Notes: generated by a model not told the origin, from the letters alone. Numbered from the stretch's first letter, positions 48,930 through 63,808 are shown. The stretch is 64,000 nt of DNA from Anaeromyxobacter dehalogenans 2CP-1 (GCF_000022145.1 NC_011891.1:4965330-5029329); one strand, 5' to 3'. Numbers and translations: made by a program.

Positions 48930-48933
<4 letters not shown>
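48058..48933 (-). CDS. TPR lipoprotein
   Basis: A 291-residue lipoprotein: the signal peptide with lipobox LLGC (Cys about 21) is followed by TPR helices throughout ([59 protein letters not shown]). It resembles the outer-membrane lipoprotein BamD/YbgF class of tetratricopeptide scaffolds. Its GTG overlaps the gyrA stop and its own stop overlaps hemL, an odd combination of functions in one operon. Confidence 0.85.
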
Positions 48934-51653
<2,720 letters not shown>

Positions 51654-51712
51654 CGGCGGGCTCGCGGCCAGGCGGCGGCGGAGCGCGTGGGGCCGCTCCG
51701 CTGGAAGGGGTG

Positions 51713-51741
51713 CTTTTATCCGATTCCCCTTGGAGATTCAA
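51713..51741 (-). promoter_or_regulatory. Promoter of the gyrA operon
   Basis: TTGAAT (51741-51736) with an A/T-rich -10 region GATAAAAG (TAAAAG at 17-base spacing, 51718-51713) on the minus strand. It lies about 60 bases upstream of gyrA in an otherwise GC-rich gap. Confidence 0.5.
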
Positions 51742-51850
51742 TGCGTTTGCCGCGCTGCGGCGGGGCGGGCGCGGCGCCGCGGCCGCGAGGCGGCGGATTC
51801 ACGTACCGTGCGGCTCGGGCGGGGCGGCGCGCGCCGGAAGCGGCCCTGAA

Positions 51851-51890
51851 ACGGCGACGGGGAAGGCGCCGGAGCGCCTTCCCCGCCGTG
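51851..51890 (-). terminator. Hairpin terminator after atpC
   Basis: A perfect 11-bp stem GGGGAAGGCGC with GCGCCTTCCCC (51859-51869 and 51874-51884) and 4-base loop, extended by flanking ACGGC/GCCGT pairs. On the minus strand it is followed by CGCCGTTTC, a short U-poor tail. It ends the F1 operon. Confidence 0.6.
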
Positions 51891-51909
51891 GGAAGCCTGT
51901 TCGCGTCGC

Positions 51910-52308
51910 CTAGCGGCCCGCGACCGTGAGCCGGGCCGCGGCGCGGCGCACGCGCGCGGACTCGGCCGAGTGGCTCTCGTCCTGCTCGGTGAGCTGGAGC
52001 AGCCGGTTCTGCGCGTCCTCGAAGGCCTTGCGGGCGCGGTCCACGTCGATCTCGCCGGCCGCCTCGGCGGTGTCGGCGAGCACGATGACGCGGTTGTCGG
52101 CGACCTGCAGGAACCCGCCGCCGACGGCGTAGTGGTGCTCCCGCCCGCCCTCGACGTAGGTGAGCCGGCCGGGCTCGAGCGCGGTCATGAAGGGCTCGTG
52201 GTTCAGCCGGACGCCGAACCCGCCCTGCACGCCGGGCGCGCGGACCTCGTCCACCTGGACCGAGAGGACCCGCTTCTCCGGGGTGACGATGTCGAGCGTG
52301 AGCGCCAT
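51910..52308 (-). CDS. atpC: ATP synthase F1 subunit epsilon
   Basis: Central-stalk subunit that inhibits idle ATP hydrolysis. The 132-residue protein has the N-terminal beta-barrel (LTLDIVTPEKRVLSVQVDEV, GFGVRLNHEPFMTALEPG, YAVGGGFLQVADN) and a two-helix C-terminal hairpin. It begins 3 bases after the atpD stop. Confidence 0.96.
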   Translation of the reverse strand: MALTLDIVTPEKRVLSVQVDEVRAPGVQGGFGVRLNHEPFMTALEPGRLTYVEGGREHHYAVGGGFLQVADNRVIVLADTAEAAGEIDVDRARKAFEDAQNRLLQLTEQDESHSAESARVRRAAARLTVAGR

Positions 52309-52311
52309 CGG

Positions 52312-54652
<2,341 letters not shown>

Positions 54653-54675
54653 GGGAGCCTCGTCTCCTCGGGCGG

Positions 54676-56208
<1,533 letters not shown>

Positions 56209-56251
56209 CGGATCGGTTCTCCGGGGCGATGCTGTGTGGGGAGCGAGTTCG

Positions 56252-56785
56252 TTACTGCTTCAAGGTCTTGCGGAGGTCCTCGAGCTGGGTCCGCACGGAT
56301 CCGTCGTAGACCAGGCTGCCGACCTGGGCGATCACGCCGCCGAGGAGCGACGGGTCCACCGCGCGGTCGAGCAGGACCTTCGCGTTCGTGGCCTTCGAGA
56401 GCCGGTCGGCGATGGCCTGGGCGGCCGAGGCGTCGAGGGGCACCGCCGAGGTGACCCGGGCGCGGAGGCGGCCGAGGTGCTGATCGGCGAGCGAGCGGAA
56501 GGTGTCCACCACCGCCGCCAGGTAGGCGAGGCGGTTCCGGTCGCCGAGCAGGAAGAGGAGGTTGGCCGGCTCGCGCTCGAGCTTCAGCGCAGAGGCCAGC
56601 TTCTCCACGATGGCCCGGCGCTGCTCCTTCGAGTAGACCGGGTTGGACAGGACGTCGCGCAGATCGGGGGAGCCTTCGACGGCGTTCTTCAGCACCTGGA
56701 GCGCGTCGTTCCAGGGCTCGACGCGACCCTGCTCGACGGCGAGGCTGAAGAGCGCCCGGGCGTACCGGCGGGCGATGGAACCCAT
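56252..56785 (-). CDS. atpH: ATP synthase F1 subunit delta
   Basis: Peripheral-stalk subunit capping F1. ATG 56785 gives 177 residues and the family start [16 protein letters not shown]. Upstream in-frame starts (56791, 56833) add non-conserved residues. The typical [19 protein letters not shown] and the C-terminal strand [22 protein letters not shown] are present. It is the first gene of the F1 operon atpHAGDC, which is about 8 kb from the Fo operon. Confidence 0.95.
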   Translation of the reverse strand: MGSIARRYARALFSLAVEQGRVEPWNDALQVLKNAVEGSPDLRDVLSNPVYSKEQRRAIVEKLASALKLEREPANLLFLLGDRNRLAYLAAVVDTFRSLADQHLGRLRARVTSAVPLDASAAQAIADRLSKATNAKVLLDRAVDPSLLGGVIAQVGSLVYDGSVRTQLEDLRKTLKQ

Positions 56786-56803
56786 GAGCATAAGAGGACG
56801 CGC

Positions 56804-56833
56804 TGCGTAGCATGTCGCAGGCGCCCCGGTCAA
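56804..56833 (-). promoter_or_regulatory. Promoter candidate for the F1 operon
   Basis: TTGACC (56833-56828) followed after about 17-18 bases by CTACGC/TACGCA on the minus strand, 20-45 bases before atpH. The -35 is good and the -10 poor. Confidence 0.35.
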
Positions 56834-56881
56834 GTACGTCCCGGCTTTACCCCGTGGACTTTCGCGGGGTTCGGGCCTCGA

Positions 56882-56909
56882 TTGACACCCGCACCCGTCG
56901 ACTTACGTT
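56882..56909 (+). promoter_or_regulatory. Promoter for the small heat-shock gene
   Basis: A perfect TTGACA (56882-56887), 16 bases, then TACGTT (56904-56909). It is divergent from the F1 operon promoter and about 30 bases from the start codon. Confidence 0.55.
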
Positions 56910-56938
56910 CCCCGCGCCTGAAAAGGAGGTCAAAAATC

Positions 56939-57376
56939 ATGGCGATGCTGACCAGATTCGAGCCCTTCCGAGACCTGGCGAGGCTGCAGGACGAGATGGG
57001 CCGCATGTTCGGTGATGACCGCCTGTTCCGCGCCGGCGAGTCGGTGGGCTGGACGCCCGCGTGCGACATCTACGAGGACGAGGAGGCAGTGGCGCTCCGC
57101 TTCGAGCTGGCTGGGGTGGATCCGAAGGACGTCGAGGTCCGCTTCGAGAACGGCGTGCTGACGCTGCGGGGCGAGCGGAAGCTCGAGCACGAGGAGAAGC
57201 GCGAGAACTACCACCGCGTCGAGCTCGGCTACGGCACCTTCACCCGCTCCTTCACGCTCCCGAGCACCGTGGACGCGGAGCACATCCGCGCCGAGGCGAG
57301 GAACGGGGTGCTGGCGGTGACGCTGCCGAAGCGCGCCGAGGCGAAGCCGCGCGCGATCCAGGTGAAGATCACCTGA
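56939..57376 (+). CDS. Small heat-shock protein (Hsp20/alpha-crystallin)
   Basis: ATP-independent holdase chaperone. The 145-residue protein has an N-terminal arm (LTRFEPFRDLARLQDEMGRM), an alpha-crystallin domain (about 42-132: DIYEDEEAVALRFELAGV, VRFENGVLTLRGERK, ARNGVLAVTLPK) and a C-terminal AIQV tail in place of the usual IxI. The start at 56939 is fixed by an ideal AAAAGGAGGT 9 bases upstream. Confidence 0.96.
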   Translation: MAMLTRFEPFRDLARLQDEMGRMFGDDRLFRAGESVGWTPACDIYEDEEAVALRFELAGVDPKDVEVRFENGVLTLRGERKLEHEEKRENYHRVELGYGTFTRSFTLPSTVDAEHIRAEARNGVLAVTLPKRAEAKPRAIQVKIT

Positions 57377-57439
57377 GCGATCTCACGGGGCTGGGGGTTC
57401 TCCGCGAGGGCTGCGCCCTCGCCCCGCCGGCGAGCCGTC

Positions 57440-57510
57440 GGGGCCCCACTCCTGCTGCGCGGGGCCCGTGACCTCGCGCGCCCGCCTCCGCGGGCGCGGC
57501 TTCGCCGCGC
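57440..57510. repeat. Dispersed 3'-end repeat, copy 3 (inverted)
   Basis: Reverse complement of the element at 41452-41545: GGGGCCCC, the GTGACCTCGCGCGCCCGC core, and the hairpin GCGCGG-CTTCG-CCGCGC (57494-57510). It lies between convergent hsp20 and bactofilin genes, just before a true terminator. Confidence 0.75.
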
Positions 57511-57564
57511 GGACGGGCCTGCGCCCCGCGATGCGCGGGATCGCACACCGCCCTCGGCAAACGA

Positions 57565-57601
57565 AAAGCGGGCCCCGTCTCCGGAGCCCGCTTTCCTTTT
57601 T
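57565..57601. terminator. Intrinsic terminator, probably bidirectional
   Basis: A 9-bp perfect stem AAAGCGGGC (57565-57573) with GCCCGCTTT (57586-57594). On the plus strand it is followed by CCTTTTT (for hsp20); on the minus strand by TCGTTT (for the bactofilin gene). Confidence 0.85.
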
Positions 57602-57623
57602 GCCCACGACGTGACGCGTCGCG

Positions 57624-58151
57624 TTACGGCTTGACGGCGGCGACGGCCGGGGCCGGGGCGGGCTTCGACGCGGTCTTGTCGAGCGCCTCCATCTTCGACT
57701 GACCCTCGAAGATGACGCCCTTCTCGACCATGAGCGACGGGGCCTCGATGTTGCCCCGCATCTTGGCGGGATGGTGCAGCTCGACCGCGTTCTTCGCGCG
57801 GACGTTGCCGTTGATCTCGCCGTGGACGATCACCGTGCCACAGGTGATCTCGGCGGACACCTTGGCGCCCTCGCCAACCACCAGCACGTCGTTGGTGACG
57901 ATGGTGCCGGTGAACTTGCCGTCGATGCGGACGGTGCCTTCGAAGGTGAGCTTCCCTTCGAACTCCGAGCCGCGGCCCAGCAGGGCGTTGAGATCGCCGG
58001 ACGCGGCCGGGATGGAGGTGAGTTCTTCGCGCTTCAGCATGGCCATGGAATGCGGCTCCTCGTTCCTCGATGGCTTCGTGGGCGTGTCTTCAGCCGGGCC
58101 GGACGCACCGTCAGACGGCGCGTCCTCCCTCAGCTTGCTCCAGAAGGACAT
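57624..58151 (-). CDS. Bactofilin cytoskeletal protein
   Basis: Polymer-forming bactofilin (DUF583). A beta-helix core of about 95 residues has repeated short strands (EGKLTFEGTVRIDGKFTGTI, GAKVSAEITCGTVIVHGEI, AKMRGNIEAPSLMVEKG), followed by an Ala/Pro/Lys tail. ATG 58151 gives 175 residues; ATG 58046 (MAMLKREELTSIP) has a better-placed GAGGAG and would give 140, so the N-terminal 35 residues are uncertain. Placement next to parB-parA mirrors Myxococcus, where bactofilins organise ParAB and the segregation machinery; the same role here is inferred. Confidence 0.92.
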   Translation of the reverse strand: MSFWSKLREDAPSDGASGPAEDTPTKPSRNEEPHSMAMLKREELTSIPAASGDLNALLGRGSEFEGKLTFEGTVRIDGKFTGTIVTNDVLVVGEGAKVSAEITCGTVIVHGEINGNVRAKNAVELHHPAKMRGNIEAPSLMVEKGVIFEGQSKMEALDKTASKPAPAPAVAAVKP

Positions 58152-58194
58152 CCTTCCTCACAGTGGTACTGGATCGGCCGTCGCCGGCCCAGGC

Positions 58195-58222
58195 TCGACG
58201 TCCCTTGAACCGGGGACGTCGA
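58195..58222. repeat. Perfect inverted repeat between parB and bactofilin gene
   Basis: Arms TCGACGTCCC (58195-58204) and GGGACGTCGA (58213-58222) with an 8-base loop TTGAACCG. It lies 9 bases after the parB stop without a U-tract, so it could be an operator for the bactofilin gene or a Rho-assisted 3' end. Confidence 0.6.
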
Positions 58223-58231
58223 ACCCTACTG

Positions 58232-59128
58232 TTACGCTCCGATCTTTGCCAGTATTCCGTCGAGTTCGTCGAGGGAGGTGTATTCAACCTCGAGCTTCCC
58301 GGCGACCGCAGACTTGGGGACGACGCGGCACCGCGCGCCCAGCCGGCGCTGCAGCCGGTGCGCAAGGTCGCGGATCGCCGGGCTGTCGGCGGGCGCATCG
58401 CTGGGCCCCGCCTTCGGCGGCTTCTTGGAGAGGCTCCGTACGAGCGCCTCGGTGGCGCGCACCGACAGCCCCTCGCGGATGGCCCGCTGCGCGATCTTCC
58501 GGATCGCCTCGCCGTCCTCGAGGCCGAGCAGGGCGCGGGCGTGGCCCATGTCGAGCTGGCCACCCCGGACCGACTCGCGCACGTCCTCCGGCAGCTTCAG
58601 CAGCCGGAGCGCGTTCGCGACGGTGGAGCGCTCCTTGCCGACGCGGGTCGCGATGGCTTCCTGCGTGAGCCCGTGGTCCGCCTGCAGGACCTCGTAGGCC
58701 TCCGCCTCCTCGATCGCGTTCAGGTCGGCGCGCTGCAGGTTCTCGACGAGCGCGAGCTCGAACGCCTCGCGATCGGTCGCCTCGCGGAGGACCGCCGGGA
58801 CCTCCTTCAGCCCGGCGCGCTGGGCGGCGCGCCAGCGGCGCTCGCCGGCCAGGATCCGGTACCGTCCGCCGTCCTTGCGCACCAGGATCGGCTCGACGAT
58901 CCCGTGCTGGCGGATGGAGGCCGCCAGCTCCTCGAGCTTCGCGTCCTCGAACCGCTTGCGAGGCTGCTCCGGGTTTCGCTCGATGGCCTCGACCGGGAGC
59001 GTGAGGAGCGTCCGGCCCGGGATGGCGGGCGCGGGCGCCGCCGCCGCGCTGGGCGGGGGCGGGGCGTTGGACAGCAGGGCGGCCATGCCGCGCCCGAGGG
59101 CGGGGCGGCGCTTCTCGGCGATGCTCAC
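58232..59128 (-). CDS. parB: Chromosome-partitioning protein ParB
   Basis: CTP-dependent clamp that loads at parS and spreads on DNA. The 298-residue protein has a short basic N-terminal motif for ParA stimulation (EKRRPALGRGMAAL), and the ParB/Srx domain with ILVRKDGGRYRILAGERRWR (the GERRxRA CTP motif). A helix-turn-helix region (LTQEAIATRVGKERSTVANAL) recognises parS, and the C-terminal dimerisation part completes the protein. GTG 59128 overlaps the parA stop with GGAGG 7 bases upstream. Confidence 0.98.
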   Translation of the reverse strand: MSIAEKRRPALGRGMAALLSNAPPPPSAAAAPAPAIPGRTLLTLPVEAIERNPEQPRKRFEDAKLEELAASIRQHGIVEPILVRKDGGRYRILAGERRWRAAQRAGLKEVPAVLREATDREAFELALVENLQRADLNAIEEAEAYEVLQADHGLTQEAIATRVGKERSTVANALRLLKLPEDVRESVRGGQLDMGHARALLGLEDGEAIRKIAQRAIREGLSVRATEALVRSLSKKPPKAGPSDAPADSPAIRDLAHRLQRRLGARCRVVPKSAVAGKLEVEYTSLDELDGILAKIGA

Positions 59129-59904
59129 GCGAGACCTCCCTCCGCGCCGAAGCGGGCAGCGACCTCGCGCGCGAGCTCGAGGTAGCTCTGACACCCCTTC
59201 GACGTGACGTCGTAGAGCAGGATGGGCTTCCCGTGGCTGGGCGCCTCGGAGAGCCGCACGTTCCGCGGGATCACGGTCTGGAACACCTGGCTCGCGAAGG
59301 TCTTCCGGATCTCGTCCGCGACCTGGTTCGCGAGGTTGTTGGGCGAGAACATGGTGAGGACGATCCCGTCCACGGTCAGGCCCGGGTTCGCGGCGGCGCG
59401 CACGAGCTCGATCGTCTTCAGCACGTCGGCGAGCCCCTCGAGCGCGTAGTACTCGCACTGGAGCGGGATGATGACGCCCTGTGCGGCCACCAGGCCGTTC
59501 AGCGTGAGCAGACCGAGCGACGGCGGGCAGTCGATGACCACGTACTCGTAGCTCGGCGCGAGCGTGTCCACGGCGCGCTTCAGGCGCGACTCGCGCGCGT
59601 CCAGCTCCGCCAGCTCCAGCTCGGCGCCGACCAGGTGACGCGAGGCAGGGACGAGGTCGAGGAACTTGAGCTCGGTCTTGCGGACCGCCTCCGACAGCGG
59701 CTGGTCGTCGAGCAGCACCTCGTAGATGGACTTCTCCGACTCGTCGCGGCGGATGCCGAGCGCGCTGCCGGCGTTCCCCTGCGGGTCCACGTCCACGAGC
59801 AGCGTCCGGTGCTCCGCGGCCGCGAGCGACGCGGCCAGGTTGACGGCGGTGGTGGTCTTGCCGACCCCGCCCTTCTGATTCGCGATGGTGAGGATGCGGC
59901 CCAT
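59125..59904 (-). CDS. parA: Chromosome-partitioning ATPase ParA (Soj)
   Basis: Deviant-Walker ATPase that moves ParB-parS complexes. The 259-residue protein starts MGRILTIANQKGGVGKTTT (signature Lys in KGGVGKT). It has DVDPQGNAGSALG, VVIDCPPSLGLLT and PLQCEYYALEGL, and no N-terminal helix-turn-helix (chromosomal type Ib-like/Soj). ATG 59904 is the conserved start; a longer in-frame extension runs through the parS sites and is not protein-like. It is translationally coupled to parB. Confidence 0.98.
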   Translation of the reverse strand: MGRILTIANQKGGVGKTTTAVNLAASLAAAEHRTLLVDVDPQGNAGSALGIRRDESEKSIYEVLLDDQPLSEAVRKTELKFLDLVPASRHLVGAELELAELDARESRLKRAVDTLAPSYEYVVIDCPPSLGLLTLNGLVAAQGVIIPLQCEYYALEGLADVLKTIELVRAAANPGLTVDGIVLTMFSPNNLANQVADEIRKTFASQVFQTVIPRNVRLSEAPSHGKPILLYDVTSKGCQSYLELAREVAARFGAEGGLA

Positions 59905-60034
59905 TCGTCCTGCTTCCAGGGGGGCGATGCCCCCAGCCGACGTCTCGTCCAAGAAGAGTTCCCTCGGTTGCGGTTCCGGTGTCCCGGTTCGGGACGGTGC
60001 CGAGGGACCATGCCCCAGCCCTCTGACACCGGGG

Positions 60035-60050
60035 CGTTCCACGTGGAACG
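60035..60050. promoter_or_regulatory. parS: parS site 1
   Basis: CGTTCCACGTGGAACG: a perfect 16-bp palindrome differing from the consensus TGTTCCACGTGGAACA only at the outermost pair. It lies 131 bases upstream of parA. Confidence 0.95.
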
Positions 60051-60080
60051 TTCGCGCCGGGGGGGCATCCGGCGGGGCGC

Positions 60081-60096
60081 TGTTCCACGTGGAACA
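60081..60096. promoter_or_regulatory. parS: parS site 2
   Basis: TGTTCCACGTGGAACA, identical to the universal parS consensus, centred 46 bases from site 1. Confidence 0.97.
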
Positions 60097-60118
60097 CACC
60101 GGGGCCCGGCGTCGCCGC

Positions 60119-60134
60119 CGTTCCACGTGGAACA
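60119..60134. promoter_or_regulatory. parS: parS site 3
   Basis: CGTTCCACGTGGAACA, one end base off consensus, centred 38 bases from site 2 and 47 bases from the rsmG stop. Confidence 0.95.
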
Positions 60135-60180
60135 TCGAGTCCTGCCGGGGAAGTCCGGCGAACGCCGCTGCTCGGCCCCG

Positions 60181-60828
60181 CTAGCGCTGCTGCCAGCGGG
60201 CGACCGCCCGGGCGGCGTGCGAGACGGGCAGCTCGTACACGTCCAGGCCGACGAGCGTCAGCCCCTCGGCCGCGCCGGCGGCCTCGAGCCCGGCGCGATC
60301 CACCTCGCGGCCGAGCATCGCGAACAGCGTGCCGCCCTCCGCCAGGTACCGCGCGCCGACCGGCACCCAGCGGTCGGGCTCGGCGAGCGCCCGCGACACC
60401 ACCGCGTCCGCGCGCGGCAACCCCTCGCGCTCCGGCTCGCCCTCCGCACGCACCGCGACCCCGCGGACCGGCAGGTCGAGCTCCGCGGACACGGCCTTCA
60501 CGAACGCGATCTTCTTCGCCACGCCGTCGCAGCAGGTGACCGACAGATCGCGGCGCGCGCACGCGAGCGGGATGCCCGGCAGCCCGGCCCCGCTCCCCAC
60601 GTCGAGCAGCGTCCCGGCACCGGTCAGGAACGGGAGGAGCACCAGGCTGTCCACCAGGTGCTTCTCGGCGAGCTCCGCCGGCGCGGTGATGGCGGTGAGG
60701 TTGACCTTCCGGTTCCAGGCGAGGAGGCGATCCGCGTAGCGCTCGAGGAGCGCCCGCGCCGCTTCGTCCACTGGCAGCCCGAGCGCCTCGATCCCGCTCG
60801 CCAGCGCCTCGTGGAAGGCCGAATCCAT
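60181..60828 (-). CDS. rsmG: 16S rRNA (guanine-N7)-methyltransferase RsmG
   Basis: Methylates N7 of G527 in 16S rRNA. The 215-residue protein has the [11 protein letters not shown] start of the domain, [12 protein letters not shown], the SAM-binding [16 protein letters not shown], and [11 protein letters not shown]. The start is ATG 60828. Loss of RsmG gives low-level streptomycin resistance in many bacteria. It lies 8 bases after a small gene in the place where mnmE-mnmG usually stand. Confidence 0.97.
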   Translation of the reverse strand: MDSAFHEALASGIEALGLPVDEAARALLERYADRLLAWNRKVNLTAITAPAELAEKHLVDSLVLLPFLTGAGTLLDVGSGAGLPGIPLACARRDLSVTCCDGVAKKIAFVKAVSAELDLPVRGVAVRAEGEPEREGLPRADAVVSRALAEPDRWVPVGARYLAEGGTLFAMLGREVDRAGLEAAGAAEGLTLVGLDVYELPVSHAARAVARWQQR

Positions 60829-60836
60829 GGCGGCGG

Positions 60837-61055
60837 CTAGGCCTTCCGGCCCCGCCGGCCGATGGCCGCGTCCACCTCGGCGAGGTGCTCGCCGAGGAAC
60901 GCCTCGACGTCGGCGTCCTCGAGCCCGAGATCGCGCAGGACGCCCTCGTAGACGAACTTGAAGCCGTCCCGGTACTGCTCGTCCTGCAGCGCGAAGGAGC
61001 GCCGCAGCACCGCCGCGGAGAAGAGCTTCTCCTCTCGGGTCTTCTCCTTCGCCAA
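60837..61055 (-). CDS. Small charged protein of unknown function
   Basis: A 72-residue soluble protein, not recognised. It is predicted all-helical: [19 protein letters not shown], then [18 protein letters not shown], then [15 protein letters not shown] and a basic end. GC-rich third codon positions and tight spacing (3 bases after jag, 8 before rsmG) support it as a real gene of the yidC-jag-rsmG operon. Confidence 0.7.
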   Translation of the reverse strand: MAKEKTREEKLFSAAVLRRSFALQDEQYRDGFKFVYEGVLRDLGLEDADVEAFLGEHLAEVDAAIGRRGRKA

Positions 61056-61058
61056 GGG

Positions 61059-61568
61059 CTACCCCTGCGCCCCGCGCTTCGCGGGGATGACGAGCAGCTG
61101 GCGGAAGATCCCCTCGCCCTCGCTGCGCGTCGAGACCTCTCCGCTCGCGACCAGCGCGAGGTGGATCTGCCGCCGCTCGCGCGGGCTGATGGGCGCGATG
61201 GCCAGCACCTGACCCATCCGCACCGCGGCCGCGGCCAGCCGCGCCGCCATGGCCTCGACCGCCGGGTCGCCTTCCTCGCGGAAGCCGCCCACGTCGAGGT
61301 TCACCCACTTGCGACCCTCCGCCCGCGGGTTCGCCACCCGGTTCACGAGGACCTGCGCCGCCTCCACCAGCGCGGACGAGAGCTCGAGCGCATTGCCCGC
61401 GGCGGGCGTGAGGGCGACGCCGATGGCCTCCGGCGTCTCCTTCACCTCGATCGCCACCTCGCCGCCCATGCGCCGGAACAGCTCCTCAAGGAACGACCGG
61501 GCGGCGGCCACCTTCTCCGGCGCCTCGCGCGGCGGCGGCGCGCCCTCCCTCGGCTGCCTCTCGTCCAT
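61059..61568 (-). CDS. jag: Jag/KhpB-like RNA-binding protein (KH-R3H)
   Basis: A 169-residue SpoIIIJ-associated protein. It lacks the N-terminal Jag domain and consists of a KH domain (about 35-100, with [18 protein letters not shown]) and an R3H domain (about 105-165, [16 protein letters not shown]). It binds RNA, possibly coupling translation to YidC-dependent insertion. It lies 10 bases after yidC, as in most bacteria. Confidence 0.93.
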   Translation of the reverse strand: MDERQPREGAPPPREAPEKVAAARSFLEELFRRMGGEVAIEVKETPEAIGVALTPAAGNALELSSALVEAAQVLVNRVANPRAEGRKWVNLDVGGFREEGDPAVEAMAARLAAAAVRMGQVLAIAPISPRERRQIHLALVASGEVSTRSEGEGIFRQLLVIPAKRGAQG

Positions 61569-61578
61569 GGCTCCTCCG

Positions 61579-63219
61579 CTACTTCCCGGCGGCCGGCGCG
61601 GGCGCCGCCTGCTGGTGCTTCATCATGAGCTGCTGCTGCACGATCGAGAGCAGGTTGTTGACGAAGATGTAGAGCGTCAGCCCGCCCGGGACGAACAGCA
61701 TGATGACCGTGAAGAACCCAGGGAAGAAGTAGAGCATCATCTTCGCCTGGGCGTTGTCGGCCGGCTGCGGCGACAGCTTCTGCATCACGAAGCTCGAGAT
61801 GCCCATGGCGATGGGGAGGATGAAGTACGGGTCGTGCGCGGTGAGGTCCTTCATCCACAGGAACGGCTCGCGGTACAGCTCGACCGAGGTCTGCAGCGCC
61901 GCGTAGAGCGCGAACCACACCGGCATCTGCAGCAGCATCGGCAGGCACCCGCCGAGCGGGTTCACCTTGTGCTTCTGGTAGAGCTGCATCACCGCGAGGT
62001 TCATCTTCTCGCGGTCGTCGCCGAACTTCGCCTTCAGCTTCTCGATCTCCGGCTGCAGCTTCCGCATCTCGTTCATCGACTGCATCGACTTGTACGTGAG
62101 CGGGAACAGCACCAGGCGGACGAGCACCGTCAGCAGGATGATGGCGACGCCCCAGTTCCGGACGATCGCCTCGAGCCAGCGCATCACGTAGAGCAGGCCG
62201 CGCGCGAACAGCGCGAAGAACTTCGCGACCGCCCCGTAGTCGATGGCGCTCTCGAAGCCGCGCCCGTAGCCGCGCAGCGTGTCGAGGTCCTTCGGGCCCG
62301 CGTACACGGTGAGCGACAGCTTGCGCGCGCCGCCCTCCACCGGCACCGCCACCGCCGCGAGCCCTGCGCCCTTCACCGGCCCGCGCACGAACGTGCAGGT
62401 GCCGATCGGCTCGGCCGGCAGCACCGCCGCCACGAAGTAGTGCTGGTCCACGCCGGCCCAGGAGACCTGGCCCTCGAGCTTCTCCGGCGCGCCCTCCTTG
62501 GCGAGGTCGAACCGCTCGGTGGTGGTGCCCGCGCGGCAGACCGGCCGCACGAAGTCGAGCGGCGGGCCGGAGAAGATGCCGCCGCTCTTCGTGTCGGGCG
62601 GCATGAACGCGGGGTAGAGCACGCCCACGGTGCCGCTGCCGGCGCCGCCGCTCAGCTCCACGTCGAGCGCGAGCTCGTAGGGCTTGCCGGTCACGCGGAA
62701 CGTCTTCCGCGCGGCGAGATTGCCGACGCGGCCCTCGAACGTCACCGACGACGCGTCGTTCGCCACGATCCGCATGGGCGCGCGCGCCCCCGGATCGGCC
62801 GCCACGTCCACCGCGCCGCCCAGCTCGGGCGAGGCCGAGAGCGAGAGCGGGTAGGGCTGGCCGCTGGTCACGTGGACCAGGTCGATCTGCACCTCGCGGT
62901 CCTTCTCCTGCTTGCGGAACTTGTCGCCCTCGAGCCGGAGGCTCTTCAGCGCGCCGCCGTAGGTGGTGAGCGTCGCCTCGAAGCCCTTCCCGGCGAGCGT
63001 CACCGTCTCCTCCGGCGCGTCCGGGGGCGGCGCGGGCACCGCAGGCGCGGCGGCCCCCGGGGCGGGCGACGCGGGGGCGGCCGGCTTCGCGACCTCCGCG
63101 GCCGGCGGGTGGGCGGGCTTCGGCGGCGCCTTCTTGGTCGGGAAGATCACCTGCCAGAGGATCAGGATGCCGACCGACAGCACGGTCGCGAGGAGGATTC
63201 GGCGATTGTCAGGACCCAA
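61579..63219 (-). CDS. yidC: Membrane protein insertase YidC
   Basis: Inserts and folds inner-membrane proteins with or without Sec. The 546-residue protein begins with a membrane anchor (RRILLATVLSVGILILWQV), then a Pro/Ala linker and the large periplasmic beta domain (about 70-310). The conserved five-helix insertase core follows (WGVAIILLTVLVRLVLFPLTY, LGGCLPMLLQMPVWFALYA, QQQLMMKHQ at the end). The hydrophilic-groove Arg is in VLVRLVLFPL. The start is TTG 63219 with AGAGGT upstream. Confidence 0.98.
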   Translation of the reverse strand: MGPDNRRILLATVLSVGILILWQVIFPTKKAPPKPAHPPAAEVAKPAAPASPAPGAAAPAVPAPPPDAPEETVTLAGKGFEATLTTYGGALKSLRLEGDKFRKQEKDREVQIDLVHVTSGQPYPLSLSASPELGGAVDVAADPGARAPMRIVANDASSVTFEGRVGNLAARKTFRVTGKPYELALDVELSGGAGSGTVGVLYPAFMPPDTKSGGIFSGPPLDFVRPVCRAGTTTERFDLAKEGAPEKLEGQVSWAGVDQHYFVAAVLPAEPIGTCTFVRGPVKGAGLAAVAVPVEGGARKLSLTVYAGPKDLDTLRGYGRGFESAIDYGAVAKFFALFARGLLYVMRWLEAIVRNWGVAIILLTVLVRLVLFPLTYKSMQSMNEMRKLQPEIEKLKAKFGDDREKMNLAVMQLYQKHKVNPLGGCLPMLLQMPVWFALYAALQTSVELYREPFLWMKDLTAHDPYFILPIAMGISSFVMQKLSPQPADNAQAKMMLYFFPGFFTVIMLFVPGGLTLYIFVNNLLSIVQQQLMMKHQQAAPAPAAGK

Positions 63220-63222
63220 GGT

Positions 63223-63453
63223 CTACCTCTTAGGGGTCAGTTCCGGCACCGGGTCGACACCCCCGGCGTGGAACGGGTGGCAACGGCAAAGGCGGCGCAC
63301 GGTCAGCCACGAGCCTCGCAGCGCGCCGTGGCGCTGGAGGGCGGTGACCGCGTATGCGGAGCAGGACGGGTAGAAGCGGCAGGCGGGCGGCAGGAGCGGC
63401 GAGACGAGCCGCTGGTAGATGCGGACGAGCAGCACCAGGGCCGCCCGGATCAC
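63223..63453 (-). CDS. yidD: Membrane protein insertion efficiency factor YidD
   Basis: A 76-residue peripheral membrane protein. The diagnostic [19 protein letters not shown] and [18 protein letters not shown] are present, with an amphipathic N-terminal helix. The GTG start overlaps the rnpA stop (GTGA), and it ends 3 bases before yidC. Confidence 0.97.
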   Translation of the reverse strand: MIRAALVLLVRIYQRLVSPLLPPACRFYPSCSAYAVTALQRHGALRGSWLTVRRLCRCHPFHAGGVDPVPELTPKR

Positions 63454-63800
63454 GGGCTGCCTCCCGGCGCCGAGCGGAGCGCGCGGCCGGCCGCGGCGAG
63501 CGCACGGCGCGCGCCGTCCACGCCCATCTGCAACGCGGCGGGGCGGGCGATGACGACCAGATCGACGGGGGGGAGCTCGGGGCGGATCTCACGCCAGGCC
63601 TCTCGGACCCAGCGCTTCACGCGGTTCCGCTCGACGGCGTTTCCAACCTTCGAGGACACCGTGATCCCGATCCTCGGCCGGGGCGATCCGGAGACGAGCG
63701 CGAGAACGAGCACGTCTCCGGAGTACAGCCGCCTGCCGTGCTGCTGGACCTGGACGAACTCTCGGCGACGCCGCAGCCGCGCCGCCTTCGGCAGCCTCAC
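63450..63800 (-). CDS. rnpA: Ribonuclease P protein component
   Basis: Protein subunit of RNase P for tRNA 5' processing. The 116-residue product has the start [18 protein letters not shown] and the RNA-binding signature [20 protein letters not shown] 63800 is 8 bases after the rpmH stop; a longer in-frame extension would run through rpmH and is not conserved. Confidence 0.95.
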   Translation of the reverse strand: MRLPKAARLRRRREFVQVQQHGRRLYSGDVLVLALVSGSPRPRIGITVSSKVGNAVERNRVKRWVREAWREIRPELPPVDLVVIARPAALQMGVDGARRALAAAGRALRSAPGGSP

Positions 63801-63808
63801 CTCGGCCG

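Noticed and set aside
59905..60135. N-terminal extension of ParA containing repeated FHVER and STWN motifs
   Set aside because: The repeats are translations of the parS palindromes; the conserved ParA start is at 59904.
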